Below are positions 1-5,302 of a DNA stretch of 5,302 nt, piece by piece; within the stretch, counting starts at the first letter, position 1, and each line of letters begins with the position of its first letter. The notes beneath the pieces were generated by a model that was not told the DNA's origin, ran no database searches, and worked only from the letters and a program-made list of their open reading frames with translations. Where the stretch lies: the NCBI GenBank assembly GCA_006226225.1, contig SBHI01000022.1, positions 1 through 5,302 on the forward strand, written 5' to 3'. This stretch comes from Alphaproteobacteria bacterium (lineage in GTDB: Bacteria > Pseudomonadota > Alphaproteobacteria > Micavibrionales > CSBR16-224). Position numbers and translations under genes: made by a program.

Positions 1-120
1 TGGGAAGGGCTCAGCCATAAAGAAGCGGCGGATGTGCTGGATTGTGCGGAAACCACCGTATCATGGCGGCTGTTCGAGGCGCGTAAAAAACTGGGTAAAG
101 TTGCAGGAGGCGGGAAATGA
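1..120 (+). CDS. ECF-type RNA polymerase sigma factor, C-terminal fragment (region 4)
   Basis: Reading frame 1 is open from the first base and ends in TGA at 118-120, giving the last 39 residues of a protein that begins before the window. It starts WEGLSHKEAADVLDC and continues AETTVSWRLFEARKKL. This is the typical helix-turn-helix of sigma-70 region 4.2, which contacts the -35 promoter element: a 'GLSxxEAAxxL' first helix, a turn, then a 'TVxxRLxxARKKL' recognition helix. The position at the very C-terminus and the short basic tail fit an extracytoplasmic-function (ECF) sigma factor. The stop codon overlaps the start of the downstream VWA gene (ATGA at 117-120), so the two are very probably co-transcribed and translationally coupled. 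Regions 2 and 3 lie outside the window, so the ECF group cannot be named. A LuxR-type or other HTH protein is possible but fits less well. Confidence 0.82.
   Translation, partial: WEGLSHKEAADVLDCAETTVSWRLFEARKKLGKVAGGGK
105..110 (+). promoter_or_regulatory. Strong Shine-Dalgarno site for the VWA gene, inside the sigma gene
   Basis: A perfect AGGAGG lies six bases before the ATG at 117 and is embedded in the last codons of the sigma factor gene. It fixes the VWA start at 117 and, with the ATGA overlap, supports coupled translation of the two proteins. Confidence 0.8.
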
Positions 121-2645
121 TCGAAGAAAAACGTCTGAAACAGATCCTGCAGCAAGTTGACGCGCCTGAAGCTGATAATACGGCGAGACAAGAGGCGCTG
201 GCGGCAGCGATGGAAGCCTTTGACAATGCGCAGCTCGGAATCGGGCTGGAAGATGCGCATGAAGACAGCATAGAAAAAAATATCAAAGGAATTGACGCAA
301 GTGATCGTCTTAGAGGGGAGAGCGGTGAAAAAAGCCGCACAGATGAACCCTTGAATATGTGGAGACGGATCATGAATAAACGTTTTGTACTCGGTGGAAT
401 GTCGGGCGCGGTGGCGGCCTGTGCGGTGTTGGTATTATTGGGCGGCCCGATGGAAGTTTACCGGCAGGCTTTCCCTGATCAGGTTGTGGAAACTTTAATG
501 CCCACGCAGCGGGGCAATGTGGATGATATCAGTGCAGAGGCATCACCGAAAAATCCGGCAGCAGCAACTTCGAATTTTAGTACGGTAACGGATGCCATCA
601 CGCGCTCTGAAAGCCGTACCCCAAGCTTTTTTGGTCTTGGGAAAAACAAACAAGATAAAGACCAAGCTGGGGCGCGTACTCCTGCAAAGCCGGGAGGAAC
701 GATCGGGAAAGAAACAACGGAAGAATACCGAAAAGCCGTTGAAGCGGCTAATGTTAAACGCGCTGAGATTGCCAGACAGGGAGGGGATAACTCCTTACCG
801 ACACCGATCGGGCAGGTACAGGGGGCGTTAGATGTGGGCGGCATTGGCGGTAAAACCCGCGAATTGGCGAAAAAGGAACAATACCGCCCGCGCCGTCAGG
901 CGATGGTGATGGAGGAAAGCATCGGACAGGAGCGGCTTGACCGCGGCAAAGGGGCTTCTATCGCAGATGGACGAATGGAAGCCGACCGTTTGGCTGTTGA
1001 AAACCGCGCCATGCCTGCAACTTCGCCTGTGCCGGAAATGCCGGTGGAGAGCAAAATTATGCTGGAAGAGCAGGAACGTGTTGCGCCCGGTATTATTGCG
1101 CCGCAGCCGCCGATTGTGGTTCCCGAGCCGCAGCCTGTGATCACAATGCCTATACCAGATGATCAGGTGGTTGTGCATTATCAGGATGAAGGGCGCGACC
1201 GTTTTGAGGAATTTCCCGAGAATCCTGCGAAAGCGGTGGCGGTGGAGCCTGTTTCTACATTCTCTGCCGATGTTGATACCACGGCCTACAGCTTTGTGCG
1301 CCGCGCCTTGAATAACGGCGTGCTGCCGCCGAAAGATGCCGTACGTATCGAGGAAATGATCAATTACTTCCCCTATGATTACGCATTGCCGGAAAGCAGG
1401 GAAGAACCCTTCCTGCCGAATATCGCGGTCTATGACAGCCCGTGGAAAGCCGGAAACAAGATCATGCATATCGGTGTAAAAGGCTATGATGCAGTCAGCG
1501 AAAACCGCCCGCGCGCCAATCTGGTGTTCTTGCTGGATACCTCCGGTTCGATGAATGCGCCTGATCGTCTGCCGCTATTGATCAATGCGATGAAACTGCT
1601 GGTGGACAAGCTTGACCCCAATGATACGGTTGGTATTGTCACCTATGCCGGACGAGCGGGAACGGCGCTGGAGCCGACCAAGGCGTCCGAAAAGCATAAA
1701 ATTATCAATGCGCTGGAACAGCTGCGCTCCTCCGGTTCGACGGCAGGTGCGGCGGGCATCCAGAAAGCCTATGCGATGGCGGAGGAAAGCTTTGATAAAG
1801 ACGCTGTGAACCGCATCATTCTGGGCACAGATGGTGATTTCAATGTCGGCATCAGTAACCCGCGCGAATTGCAGGATTTTGTCGAAAGAAAACGCGACAG
1901 CGGCGTGTTCTTATCCATTCTCGGCTTCGGGCAGGGTAACTTTAATGACCGTCTGATGCAGGTCTTGGCGCAAAAGGGCAACGGCCATGCCGCCTATATC
2001 GACACGCTGTCCGAGGCCAGAAAAGTGCTGGTGGAAGAAGCTTCTTCCACATTGTTCCCGATTGCCAAGGATGTCAAAATTCAGGTGGAATTCAACCCGA
2101 ATCTGGTCTCCGAATACCGCCTGATCGGCTACGAAACCCGCGCACTGGCACGCGAGGACTTCAACAATGACGCGGTGGATGCCGGTGAAATCGGTGCAGG
2201 TCATACCGTAACGGCGCTTTACGAGATTACGCCGACTTCTGTGCCGCAGAACCGCATTATTGATGATCTGCGCTATGGCGAAGTTGTCGGTGCTGCGGAA
2301 AAAGCGGCAGCGGATACCGAAACGGCGCAAAGCATGGAAGAATACGCCTATGTGAAAATCCGCTATAAACTTCCTGAAGAAAATACCAGCCGCCTGCTAA
2401 CACGTCCGGTAACACTGCAGGATGGTAAAGCGATGGAGGCATTGCCGGATGATATGCGCTTTGCCGCAGCGGTTGCCGGATTTGCGCAAAAGCTGCGCGG
2501 CGGCCGCTATATCAATAATATGGACTATGACGCGATTATTGATCTGGCGAAATCCGGACGCGGCGAAGATGAATTCGGCTACCGCGCGGAATTCATCAAT
2601 CTGGTGCGACTGGCAAAATCAGCAGCCGCCATGCGTCCGCAGTAA
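117..2645 (+). CDS. Membrane-anchored von Willebrand factor type A protein, YfbK family
   Basis: The product has 842 residues. Residues 1-89 are a hydrophilic, charged N-terminal part. One hydrophobic segment (about 90-109) follows K88-R89, so by the positive-inside rule the N-terminus is cytoplasmic and the rest periplasmic. Residues about 110-362 are a low-complexity linker ending in a Pro/Val-rich stretch. About 363-465 match the YfbK N-terminal domain (VSTFSADVDTTAYSFVRR at 379-396). The VWA domain spans about 466-640 with a complete MIDAS: D474, S476 and S478 in DTSGSM, T542 in GST, and D572 in GTDGD. Residues about 646-838 (from LFPIAKDVK) match the DUF3520-like C-terminal domain. VWA domains bind protein partners through a metal ion; the partner is unknown here. 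The ATG at 117 has a perfect AGGAGG. The protein is clearly longer than the E. coli YfbK as I recall it, mainly through the N-terminal part and linker. The overlap with a sigma gene suggests, but does not prove, that the cytoplasmic part regulates that sigma factor. Confidence 0.92.
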   Translation: MIEEKRLKQILQQVDAPEADNTARQEALAAAMEAFDNAQLGIGLEDAHEDSIEKNIKGIDASDRLRGESGEKSRTDEPLNMWRRIMNKRFVLGGMSGAVAACAVLVLLGGPMEVYRQAFPDQVVETLMPTQRGNVDDISAEASPKNPAAATSNFSTVTDAITRSESRTPSFFGLGKNKQDKDQAGARTPAKPGGTIGKETTEEYRKAVEAANVKRAEIARQGGDNSLPTPIGQVQGALDVGGIGGKTRELAKKEQYRPRRQAMVMEESIGQERLDRGKGASIADGRMEADRLAVENRAMPATSPVPEMPVESKIMLEEQERVAPGIIAPQPPIVVPEPQPVITMPIPDDQVVVHYQDEGRDRFEEFPENPAKAVAVEPVSTFSADVDTTAYSFVRRALNNGVLPPKDAVRIEEMINYFPYDYALPESREEPFLPNIAVYDSPWKAGNKIMHIGVKGYDAVSENRPRANLVFLLDTSGSMNAPDRLPLLINAMKLLVDKLDPNDTVGIVTYAGRAGTALEPTKASEKHKIINALEQLRSSGSTAGAAGIQKAYAMAEESFDKDAVNRIILGTDGDFNVGISNPRELQDFVERKRDSGVFLSILGFGQGNFNDRLMQVLAQKGNGHAAYIDTLSEARKVLVEEASSTLFPIAKDVKIQVEFNPNLVSEYRLIGYETRALAREDFNNDAVDAGEIGAGHTVTALYEITPTSVPQNRIIDDLRYGEVVGAAEKAAADTETAQSMEEYAYVKIRYKLPEENTSRLLTRPVTLQDGKAMEALPDDMRFAAAVAGFAQKLRGGRYINNMDYDAIIDLAKSGRGEDEFGYRAEFINLVRLAKSAAAMRPQ

Positions 2646-2680
2646 CAGGTAAGATATGGTCATGCAGGGGAGATAAGGGT

Positions 2681-3388
2681 ATGAGTGTTGCGGGATATTG
2701 TAAAACGCGTTTGACGGGGGCTTTTGAGACGGCTCTGTTTATCCCCGGCGGTGTCGCGCGTTTTTCAGGAACCCCGCGCGAAACCCTTATCTCTTTTGCG
2801 GCCAGTCTTGTGTCCTTGCCGCTTTCCTTTGTATCGACAAAAATTCACCCCCCAATCGGAACAGAAGGCTTCTCTGCTGATTACGTGTTCTTCGTCCATT
2901 TTCTGGCAGGGCTTGTGTCTTTTGCATTGGGGCTGGCGATGCTTTACGGCTTTGCCCGTTTCGTCACGGGCGGTAATACAAACCGCATCTGGCTTTACTA
3001 CACGGTTGCAAACTGGATCTCCTTGATTTTTATGCCGCTGGGAATACTGTTTATGGCGCTGCGCTATTACGGTGTTTTCGAACCGAAAACCATGGAGGAT
3101 GTTATGCTGGTACTGCGTCTTTACGGCTATGGTATCGGCGGTTACATGATTTACCGCATTTTCAAACCGCCTGTGGAACTTGCGGGCGCTTTAATCTGTT
3201 TTGTTCTGGTGATGGGGCAGATTATCCTGAAAGGTGCTTATACGCTGGGCGGTTTGCCTAATGTTGATTATATGGAGCGTTACGGGCCTTCCGCAGTTCA
3301 GGAAGCTGCACAACAGCAAGCGGAACAGGAAACGGATGCAACACCTGCTGAAACACCGCCGCCCGCGCGGGAATTAATGGAAAATTAA
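2681..3388 (+). CDS. Multi-pass inner-membrane protein of unknown function
   Basis: The product has 235 residues and I do not recognise its family with certainty. The ATG at 2681 is preceded by AGGGGAG (2666-2672) at eight bases, and no upstream in-frame start looks better. Hydrophobic segments lie at about residues 35-52, 68-92, 103-127, 141-160 and 165-184, which suggests five membrane passes. Between them are a short GGNTNR loop (97-102) and the aromatic-rich YYTVANWISL (106-115). The soluble tail from about residue 186 is rich in Gln, Glu, Ala and Pro and probably disordered. Residues 1-34 (for example FIPGGVARFSGTPRETL) may form an amphipathic lead-in. The overall plan recalls small Yip1-like membrane proteins, but this rests on topology only. 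It starts 35 bases after the VWA stop with no terminator visible between them, so it is probably in the same operon as the sigma and VWA genes and could serve as a membrane partner. Confidence 0.8.
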   Translation: MSVAGYCKTRLTGAFETALFIPGGVARFSGTPRETLISFAASLVSLPLSFVSTKIHPPIGTEGFSADYVFFVHFLAGLVSFALGLAMLYGFARFVTGGNTNRIWLYYTVANWISLIFMPLGILFMALRYYGVFEPKTMEDVMLVLRLYGYGIGGYMIYRIFKPPVELAGALICFVLVMGQIILKGAYTLGGLPNVDYMERYGPSAVQEAAQQQAEQETDATPAETPPPARELMEN

Positions 3389-3408
3389 CGCCGCTTCGCT
3401 AAGATAAT
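3378..3408 (+). promoter_or_regulatory. Possible sigma-70-like promoter before the structured leader
   Basis: GATAAT at 3403-3408 matches five of six bases of the -10 consensus. TGGAAA at 3378-3383 is a four-of-six match to -35, with a long 19-base spacer; reading the -10 as TAAGAT at 3400-3405 shortens the spacer to 16. Transcription from this site would start close to 3415, exactly where the first stem of the predicted RNA begins. That agreement is suggestive, but the -35 is weak and overlaps the end of the preceding gene. Confidence 0.3.
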
Positions 3409-3414
3409 AGATGT

Positions 3415-3517
3415 CTTTGTACCGACCTGTTTTGATGACTGTGCGAGGTGTCTCCTTGCGCATCGTGAAATCGGTACGAAGCAAATGAGAAGAGGCTTTG
3501 TGTAATGCACGCAGAGC
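3415..3517 (+). ncRNA. Candidate structured RNA (5' leader of the DUF465 gene or independent sRNA)
   Basis: Three stems can be drawn by eye. The outer stem pairs 3415-3425 (CTTTGTACCGA) with 3471-3481 (TCGGTACGAAG): 11 pairs, one of them G-U. Inside it, 3440-3448 pairs with 3454-3462 around a five-base loop: nine pairs, two of them G-U. Next to it, 3495-3503 (GCTTTGTGT) pairs with 3509-3517 (ACGCAGAGC) around the loop AATGC: nine pairs, two of them G-U. All five wobble pairs would become A-C mismatches on the opposite strand, so a + strand RNA is favoured. I do not recognise it as a known riboswitch or RNA family. A protein-binding leader, an attenuator or a trans-acting sRNA all remain possible, as does chance folding. 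Confidence 0.4.
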
Positions 3518-3537
3518 ATCAAATTTGAACTTTTTAC

Positions 3538-3546
3538 GGAGAAGGA
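3538..3546 (+). promoter_or_regulatory. Ribosome binding site deciding the DUF465 start
   Basis: GGAGAAGGA ends eight bases before the ATG at 3555. The frame stays open upstream to a TTG at 3498, but that start lies inside a predicted stem and has no comparable site, so 3555 is chosen. Confidence 0.7.
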
Positions 3547-3554
3547 CAAGTCAC

Positions 3555-3731
3555 ATGAGCATGGAAAATCATCTCCACGCGCTGGAAAAACAACGCGACG
3601 ACCTCAAAAAAAGACTCCACGAAGAAATGACGCACCCTGCGGCGGATGAGCGCGCATTGCGGGAAATGAAACGTGAGAAACTTGTCTTGAAAGACCGTAT
3701 TGAAGAATTAAGGCGAAGTCAGTCGGCGTGA
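3555..3731 (+). CDS. Small coiled-coil protein, DUF465/YdcH-like
   Basis: The product is 58 residues long, highly charged and almost wholly helical in character. Its pattern is that of the DUF465 (YdcH) family: an N-terminal helix 'NHLHALEKQRDDLKKRLHEE', a short turn with 'HPAADE', then a second helix built around 'LREMKREKLVLKDRIEELRR', whose K-x-x-K-L-x-L-K-D-x-I core is the family signature. Such proteins are expected to fold as an antiparallel helical hairpin; their biological role is not established. The ATG at 3555 has GGAGAAGGA at eight bases; a second in-frame ATG at 3561 is less well spaced. No neighbour shares an obvious pathway with it. The 166-base leader separates it from the upstream operon, so it may be transcribed on its own. 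Confidence 0.85.
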   Translation: MSMENHLHALEKQRDDLKKRLHEEMTHPAADERALREMKREKLVLKDRIEELRRSQSA

Positions 3732-3768
3732 TCTCCACGCCCAAACCAGCATGATATAACAGATAATT

Positions 3769-3820
3769 GTCACAACAGGCGGGGTTCGCTGACAGGTTCG
3801 CGGACGCCGCCTGTTGTTAT
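3769..3820. terminator. Long hairpin between convergent genes, possible bidirectional terminator
   Basis: ACAACAGGCGG at 3772-3782 pairs perfectly with CCGCCTGTTGT at 3807-3817 (11 pairs). After one G-G mismatch (3783/3806), 3784-3789 pairs with 3800-3805 for six more pairs, closing a ten-base loop. It lies between the convergent DUF465 and cytidine deaminase genes, where a shared terminator is expected. The right arm runs to the first base of the cytidine deaminase stop codon (TAA, 3817-3819 on the other strand). Neither side carries a good T-run, so it is not a textbook intrinsic terminator and may act instead as an mRNA 3'-end stabiliser. Confidence 0.5.
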
Positions 3821-4239
3821 CCGCGCGGCGGAATATTCTGCGGCCCGAAGGCATAGGGCAGTAATTCCTCCAGTGTCAGGATTTTTTTGACCTGACCGGA
3901 TTTGGTCGCGGCATAGATCGGCATATCCGGCGTGGAAAATTCATATAGGCGTTGGCGGCAATCCCCGCAAGGGCCGCAGAGATTTTCATCCGGCGCGGTA
4001 ATAAAAACGGCTTGCAGTTTTTTACCGCCTGCCGTGACCATCGCGGAAATGGCCGACGCCTCGGCACAAACGCCTTTGAAATGTGCGGTTTCCACATTAC
4101 AGCCGCCGAAAATGCGCCCTTGCTCATCCAGAACGGCGGTGCCGACAGGATGGTCGGAATAAGGGCAATAGGCATTCTTCTGCGCGGTCATTGCCGCGAT
4201 TTTCATCTTTTCAATCAGATCAGCGGAAATTTCCGTCAT
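3817..4239 (-). CDS. cdd: Cytidine deaminase (zinc-dependent, small tetrameric type)
   Basis: The product has 140 residues and hydrolyses cytidine and deoxycytidine to uridine and deoxyuridine plus ammonia in the cytoplasm. The zinc site is clear: C58-A-E60 (one cysteine ligand and the catalytic glutamate) and P90-C91-G-D-C94 (two more cysteines). The nucleoside-binding stretch GCNVE is at 46-50 and the N-terminal YCPYS motif at 24-28. Length and three-cysteine ligation fit the tetrameric class exemplified by the B. subtilis enzyme. The residue after the catalytic glutamate is Ala61, where the B. subtilis enzyme has Arg56; H30 stands where Phe is common. I believe this CAEASAI form is a recurring variant and not a defect. 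The ATG at 4239 is preferred because AGGAA (4247-4251) sits seven bases before it; a start at 4278 would run into the thymidine phosphorylase gene. It lies 13 bases after that gene's stop, in the same operon. Confidence 0.95.
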   Translation of the reverse strand: MTEISADLIEKMKIAAMTAQKNAYCPYSDHPVGTAVLDEQGRIFGGCNVETAHFKGVCAEASAISAMVTAGGKKLQAVFITAPDENLCGPCGDCRQRLYEFSTPDMPIYAATKSGQVKKILTLEELLPYAFGPQNIPPRG

Positions 4240-4246
4240 GGCGTTG

Positions 4247-4251
4247 TTCCT
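4247..4251 (-). promoter_or_regulatory. Ribosome binding site deciding the cytidine deaminase start
   Basis: On the minus strand AGGAA ends seven bases before the ATG at 4239 and falls within the short gap after the thymidine phosphorylase stop (4253-4255). This placement supports the 4239 start and suggests that translation of the second gene is helped by ribosomes finishing the first. Confidence 0.65.
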
Positions 4252-4252
4252 T

Positions 4253-5302
4253 TTAAGCGGCGATTTTTTCGCGCACAATCACGGCATCTGCGGCATCGGC
4301 AGCGGTTGTGACGGTGACGGCATCCAGCAATGCGGCGGCTGTTTTTTCCCAGTTTTCTTCGGATTGTGCATGGATGATGGCCAGCGGCTTGTTGTCCTTG
4401 CCGACAATATCACCGATCTGGGCGATCTCCGTCAGCCCGACACTGTGATCAATGCCGTCCTGCGGGCGGGTGCGGCCGCCACCGATGGCGACAATGGAAA
4501 GCCCGATCTTGCGGGCGTCGACTGCGGAGAGTGTACCCACCTCTTCCGGATGGAAGGCACGGATGACAGGCGCGGCTTTCAGATATTTCTCCGGCGTATC
4601 CATGAAATCGGCGGGGCCGCCCAGTACTGTCACCATTTTGGCGAAATGTTCGGCGGCCTGACCATTTTCCAGCACCGCATCAACCATGCCGCGCGCGATA
4701 TCGGTGTCTTGCGCCAGCTTGCCCAGTACCAGCAGTTCGGCACAAAGCGCGGCATTCACCTCGTAAAGGCGCGGGTTTTGGTTTTCGCCGCGCAGGAACT
4801 GTACGGATTCCAGCACTTCAACAGCATTGCCCGCCGTCCAGCCCAATGTCTGGTTCATATCGGTCAGCAGTGCTACAGTCGGCAACCCGCCGCCATTAGC
4901 AACCTGCACGATGCTATCTGCCAGCGCCTTGGCATCATCATAATCACGCATGAAGGCACCGGTGCCGAATTTGACATCCATGACCAGCCCGTCCAGCCCT
5001 GCCGCCATTTTCTTGGACAGGATGGAGGCGGTAATCAAATCAAGCGATTCCACTGTGGCAGTGACATCGCGGATGCTGTAAATGCGTTTATCGGCAGGGG
5101 CCAGATCGCCCGTCGCGCCGATAATGGCGCAGCCTGCCTCGCGCACCGCTTTGCGGAACAGCGCGTTATCCGGCATGGATTGATAGCCGGGAATGGAATC
5201 CATTTTATCCAGCGTGCCGCCGGTATGTCCCAGCCCGCGCCCTGAAATCATCGGCACGAAACCGCCGCAGGCGGCGATGACGGGGGCAAGGATCAGGCTG
5301 AC
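4253..5302 (-). CDS. deoA: Thymidine phosphorylase, N-terminus cut by window edge
   Basis: The frame is open from the window edge to TAA at 4253-4255, giving 349 residues; compared with my memory of E. coli DeoA (440 residues) about 93 N-terminal residues are missing. The enzyme splits thymidine or deoxyuridine with phosphate into the base and 2-deoxyribose-1-phosphate. Family blocks appear in order: VPMISGRGLGHTGGTLDK (S20 and T30 of the fragment match phosphate-site S113 and T123), LAPADKRIYSIRD, and TATVESLDLITASILSKK, where R78, S93 and K97 match base-binding R171, S186 and K190. Then come VMDVKFGTGAFM, LLTDMNQTLGWTAGNAVEV and the C-terminal SIVAIGGGRTRPQDGIDHSVG domain. An internal GTG at 5257 is not the start, since the conserved block VSLILAPVIAACGGF continues upstream. 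The dimer interface and the helical part with the first phosphate ligands lie outside the window. It is the upstream gene of the pair with cytidine deaminase. A pyrimidine-nucleoside phosphorylase (pdp) is less likely given the close DeoA match. Confidence 0.95.
   Translation of the reverse strand, partial: VSLILAPVIAACGGFVPMISGRGLGHTGGTLDKMDSIPGYQSMPDNALFRKAVREAGCAIIGATGDLAPADKRIYSIRDVTATVESLDLITASILSKKMAAGLDGLVMDVKFGTGAFMRDYDDAKALADSIVQVANGGGLPTVALLTDMNQTLGWTAGNAVEVLESVQFLRGENQNPRLYEVNAALCAELLVLGKLAQDTDIARGMVDAVLENGQAAEHFAKMVTVLGGPADFMDTPEKYLKAAPVIRAFHPEEVGTLSAVDARKIGLSIVAIGGGRTRPQDGIDHSVGLTEIAQIGDIVGKDNKPLAIIHAQSEENWEKTAAALLDAVTVTTAADAADAVIVREKIAA

Larger units (their letters stand above)
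3389..3554 (+). other. Gene-free interval holding a structured leader or small RNA candidate
   Basis: These 166 bases between the membrane protein gene and the DUF465 gene hold no credible reading frame. They hold three potential stems (separate entry at 3415-3517), a weak promoter-like sequence near 3378-3408, a ten-base palindrome TCAAATTTGA at 3519-3528, a T5 run at 3531-3535, and the ribosome binding site of the next gene. No T-rich terminator is visible right after the membrane protein stop. Confidence 0.6.

Noticed and set aside
620..665. Competing short hairpins (CCCAAG/CTTGGG at 620-641; TTGGTCTT/AAGACCAA at 631-665) in the VWA linker
   Set aside because: They are short, lie in a low-complexity coding stretch rich in Lys and Gly codons, and have no context suggesting regulation.
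828..1469. 213-codon open frame on the - strand within the VWA gene
   Set aside because: Its translation is His/Arg-rich and lacks domain features, as expected for the antisense of a coding region; the + strand protein is a clear YfbK-type protein.
3498..3554. Extended start (TTG at 3498) for the DUF465 protein
   Set aside because: The extra 19 residues do not resemble the family, no ribosome site precedes 3498, and it lies in a predicted stem; ATG at 3555 has GGAGAAGGA at proper spacing.
3571..3740. Direct repeat ATCTCCACGC at 3571-3580 and 3731-3740 around the DUF465 gene
   Set aside because: Several ten-base repeats are expected by chance in a window this long, and there is no insertion or target-site signature.
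3783..3801. Direct repeat GGTTCGC in the loop of the convergent hairpin, considered as a tRNA T-loop or att-site remnant
   Set aside because: Seven bases only, no tRNA arms around it, and no integrase or mobile gene in the window.
4240..4278. Upstream start for cytidine deaminase at 4278
   Set aside because: It would overlap the end of deoA and add 13 residues with no family match, while ATG at 4239 has its own AGGAA.
4238..5245. Long open frame on the + strand (335 codons) across the deoA region
   Set aside because: It is antisense to thymidine phosphorylase, whose conserved blocks are unmistakable; the + strand translation is rich in His, Cys and Gly with no family pattern and no good ribosome site.

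Overview
The window looks like an ordinary chromosomal stretch of a Gram-negative bacterium, most likely an alphaproteobacterium. This is inferred from the style of the sigma/VWA gene pair, the small DUF465 protein and the CAEASAI-type cytidine deaminase. Base composition is moderate to GC-leaning and even. I see no transposase, integrase, phage gene, CRISPR array, tRNA or rRNA.

Layout: (1) 1-120 (+) is the C-terminal end of an ECF-type sigma factor (region 4 helix-turn-helix). Its stop codon overlaps, as ATGA, the start of (2) 117-2645 (+), a membrane-anchored YfbK-type von Willebrand factor A protein with a complete MIDAS metal site, held on a long disordered linker. (3) 2681-3388 (+) is a multi-pass membrane protein of unknown function, 35 bases downstream and probably in the same transcript. 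(4) 3389-3554 is a gene-free stretch that can fold into three stems, five of whose pairs are G-U and so favour a + strand RNA. It precedes (5) 3555-3731 (+), a 58-residue DUF465/YdcH-like protein. (6) 3769-3820 is a long imperfect hairpin between convergent genes. (7) 3817-4239 (-) is cytidine deaminase and (8) 4253-5302 (-) is thymidine phosphorylase, cut by the window edge; the two form a pyrimidine nucleoside salvage operon.

Functionally there are two blocks. The left block is a possible surface-sensing regulatory unit: a sigma factor translationally coupled to a transmembrane VWA protein whose short N-terminal part faces the cytoplasm and whose large C-terminal part should be periplasmic, followed by a membrane protein. 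The right block is catabolism and salvage: cytidine deaminase turns cytidine and deoxycytidine into uridine and deoxyuridine, and thymidine phosphorylase splits thymidine or deoxyuridine into base and deoxyribose-1-phosphate. The most notable less-explained items are the structured leader before the DUF465 gene and the sigma/VWA coupling. I did not find strong evidence of a wholly new system.
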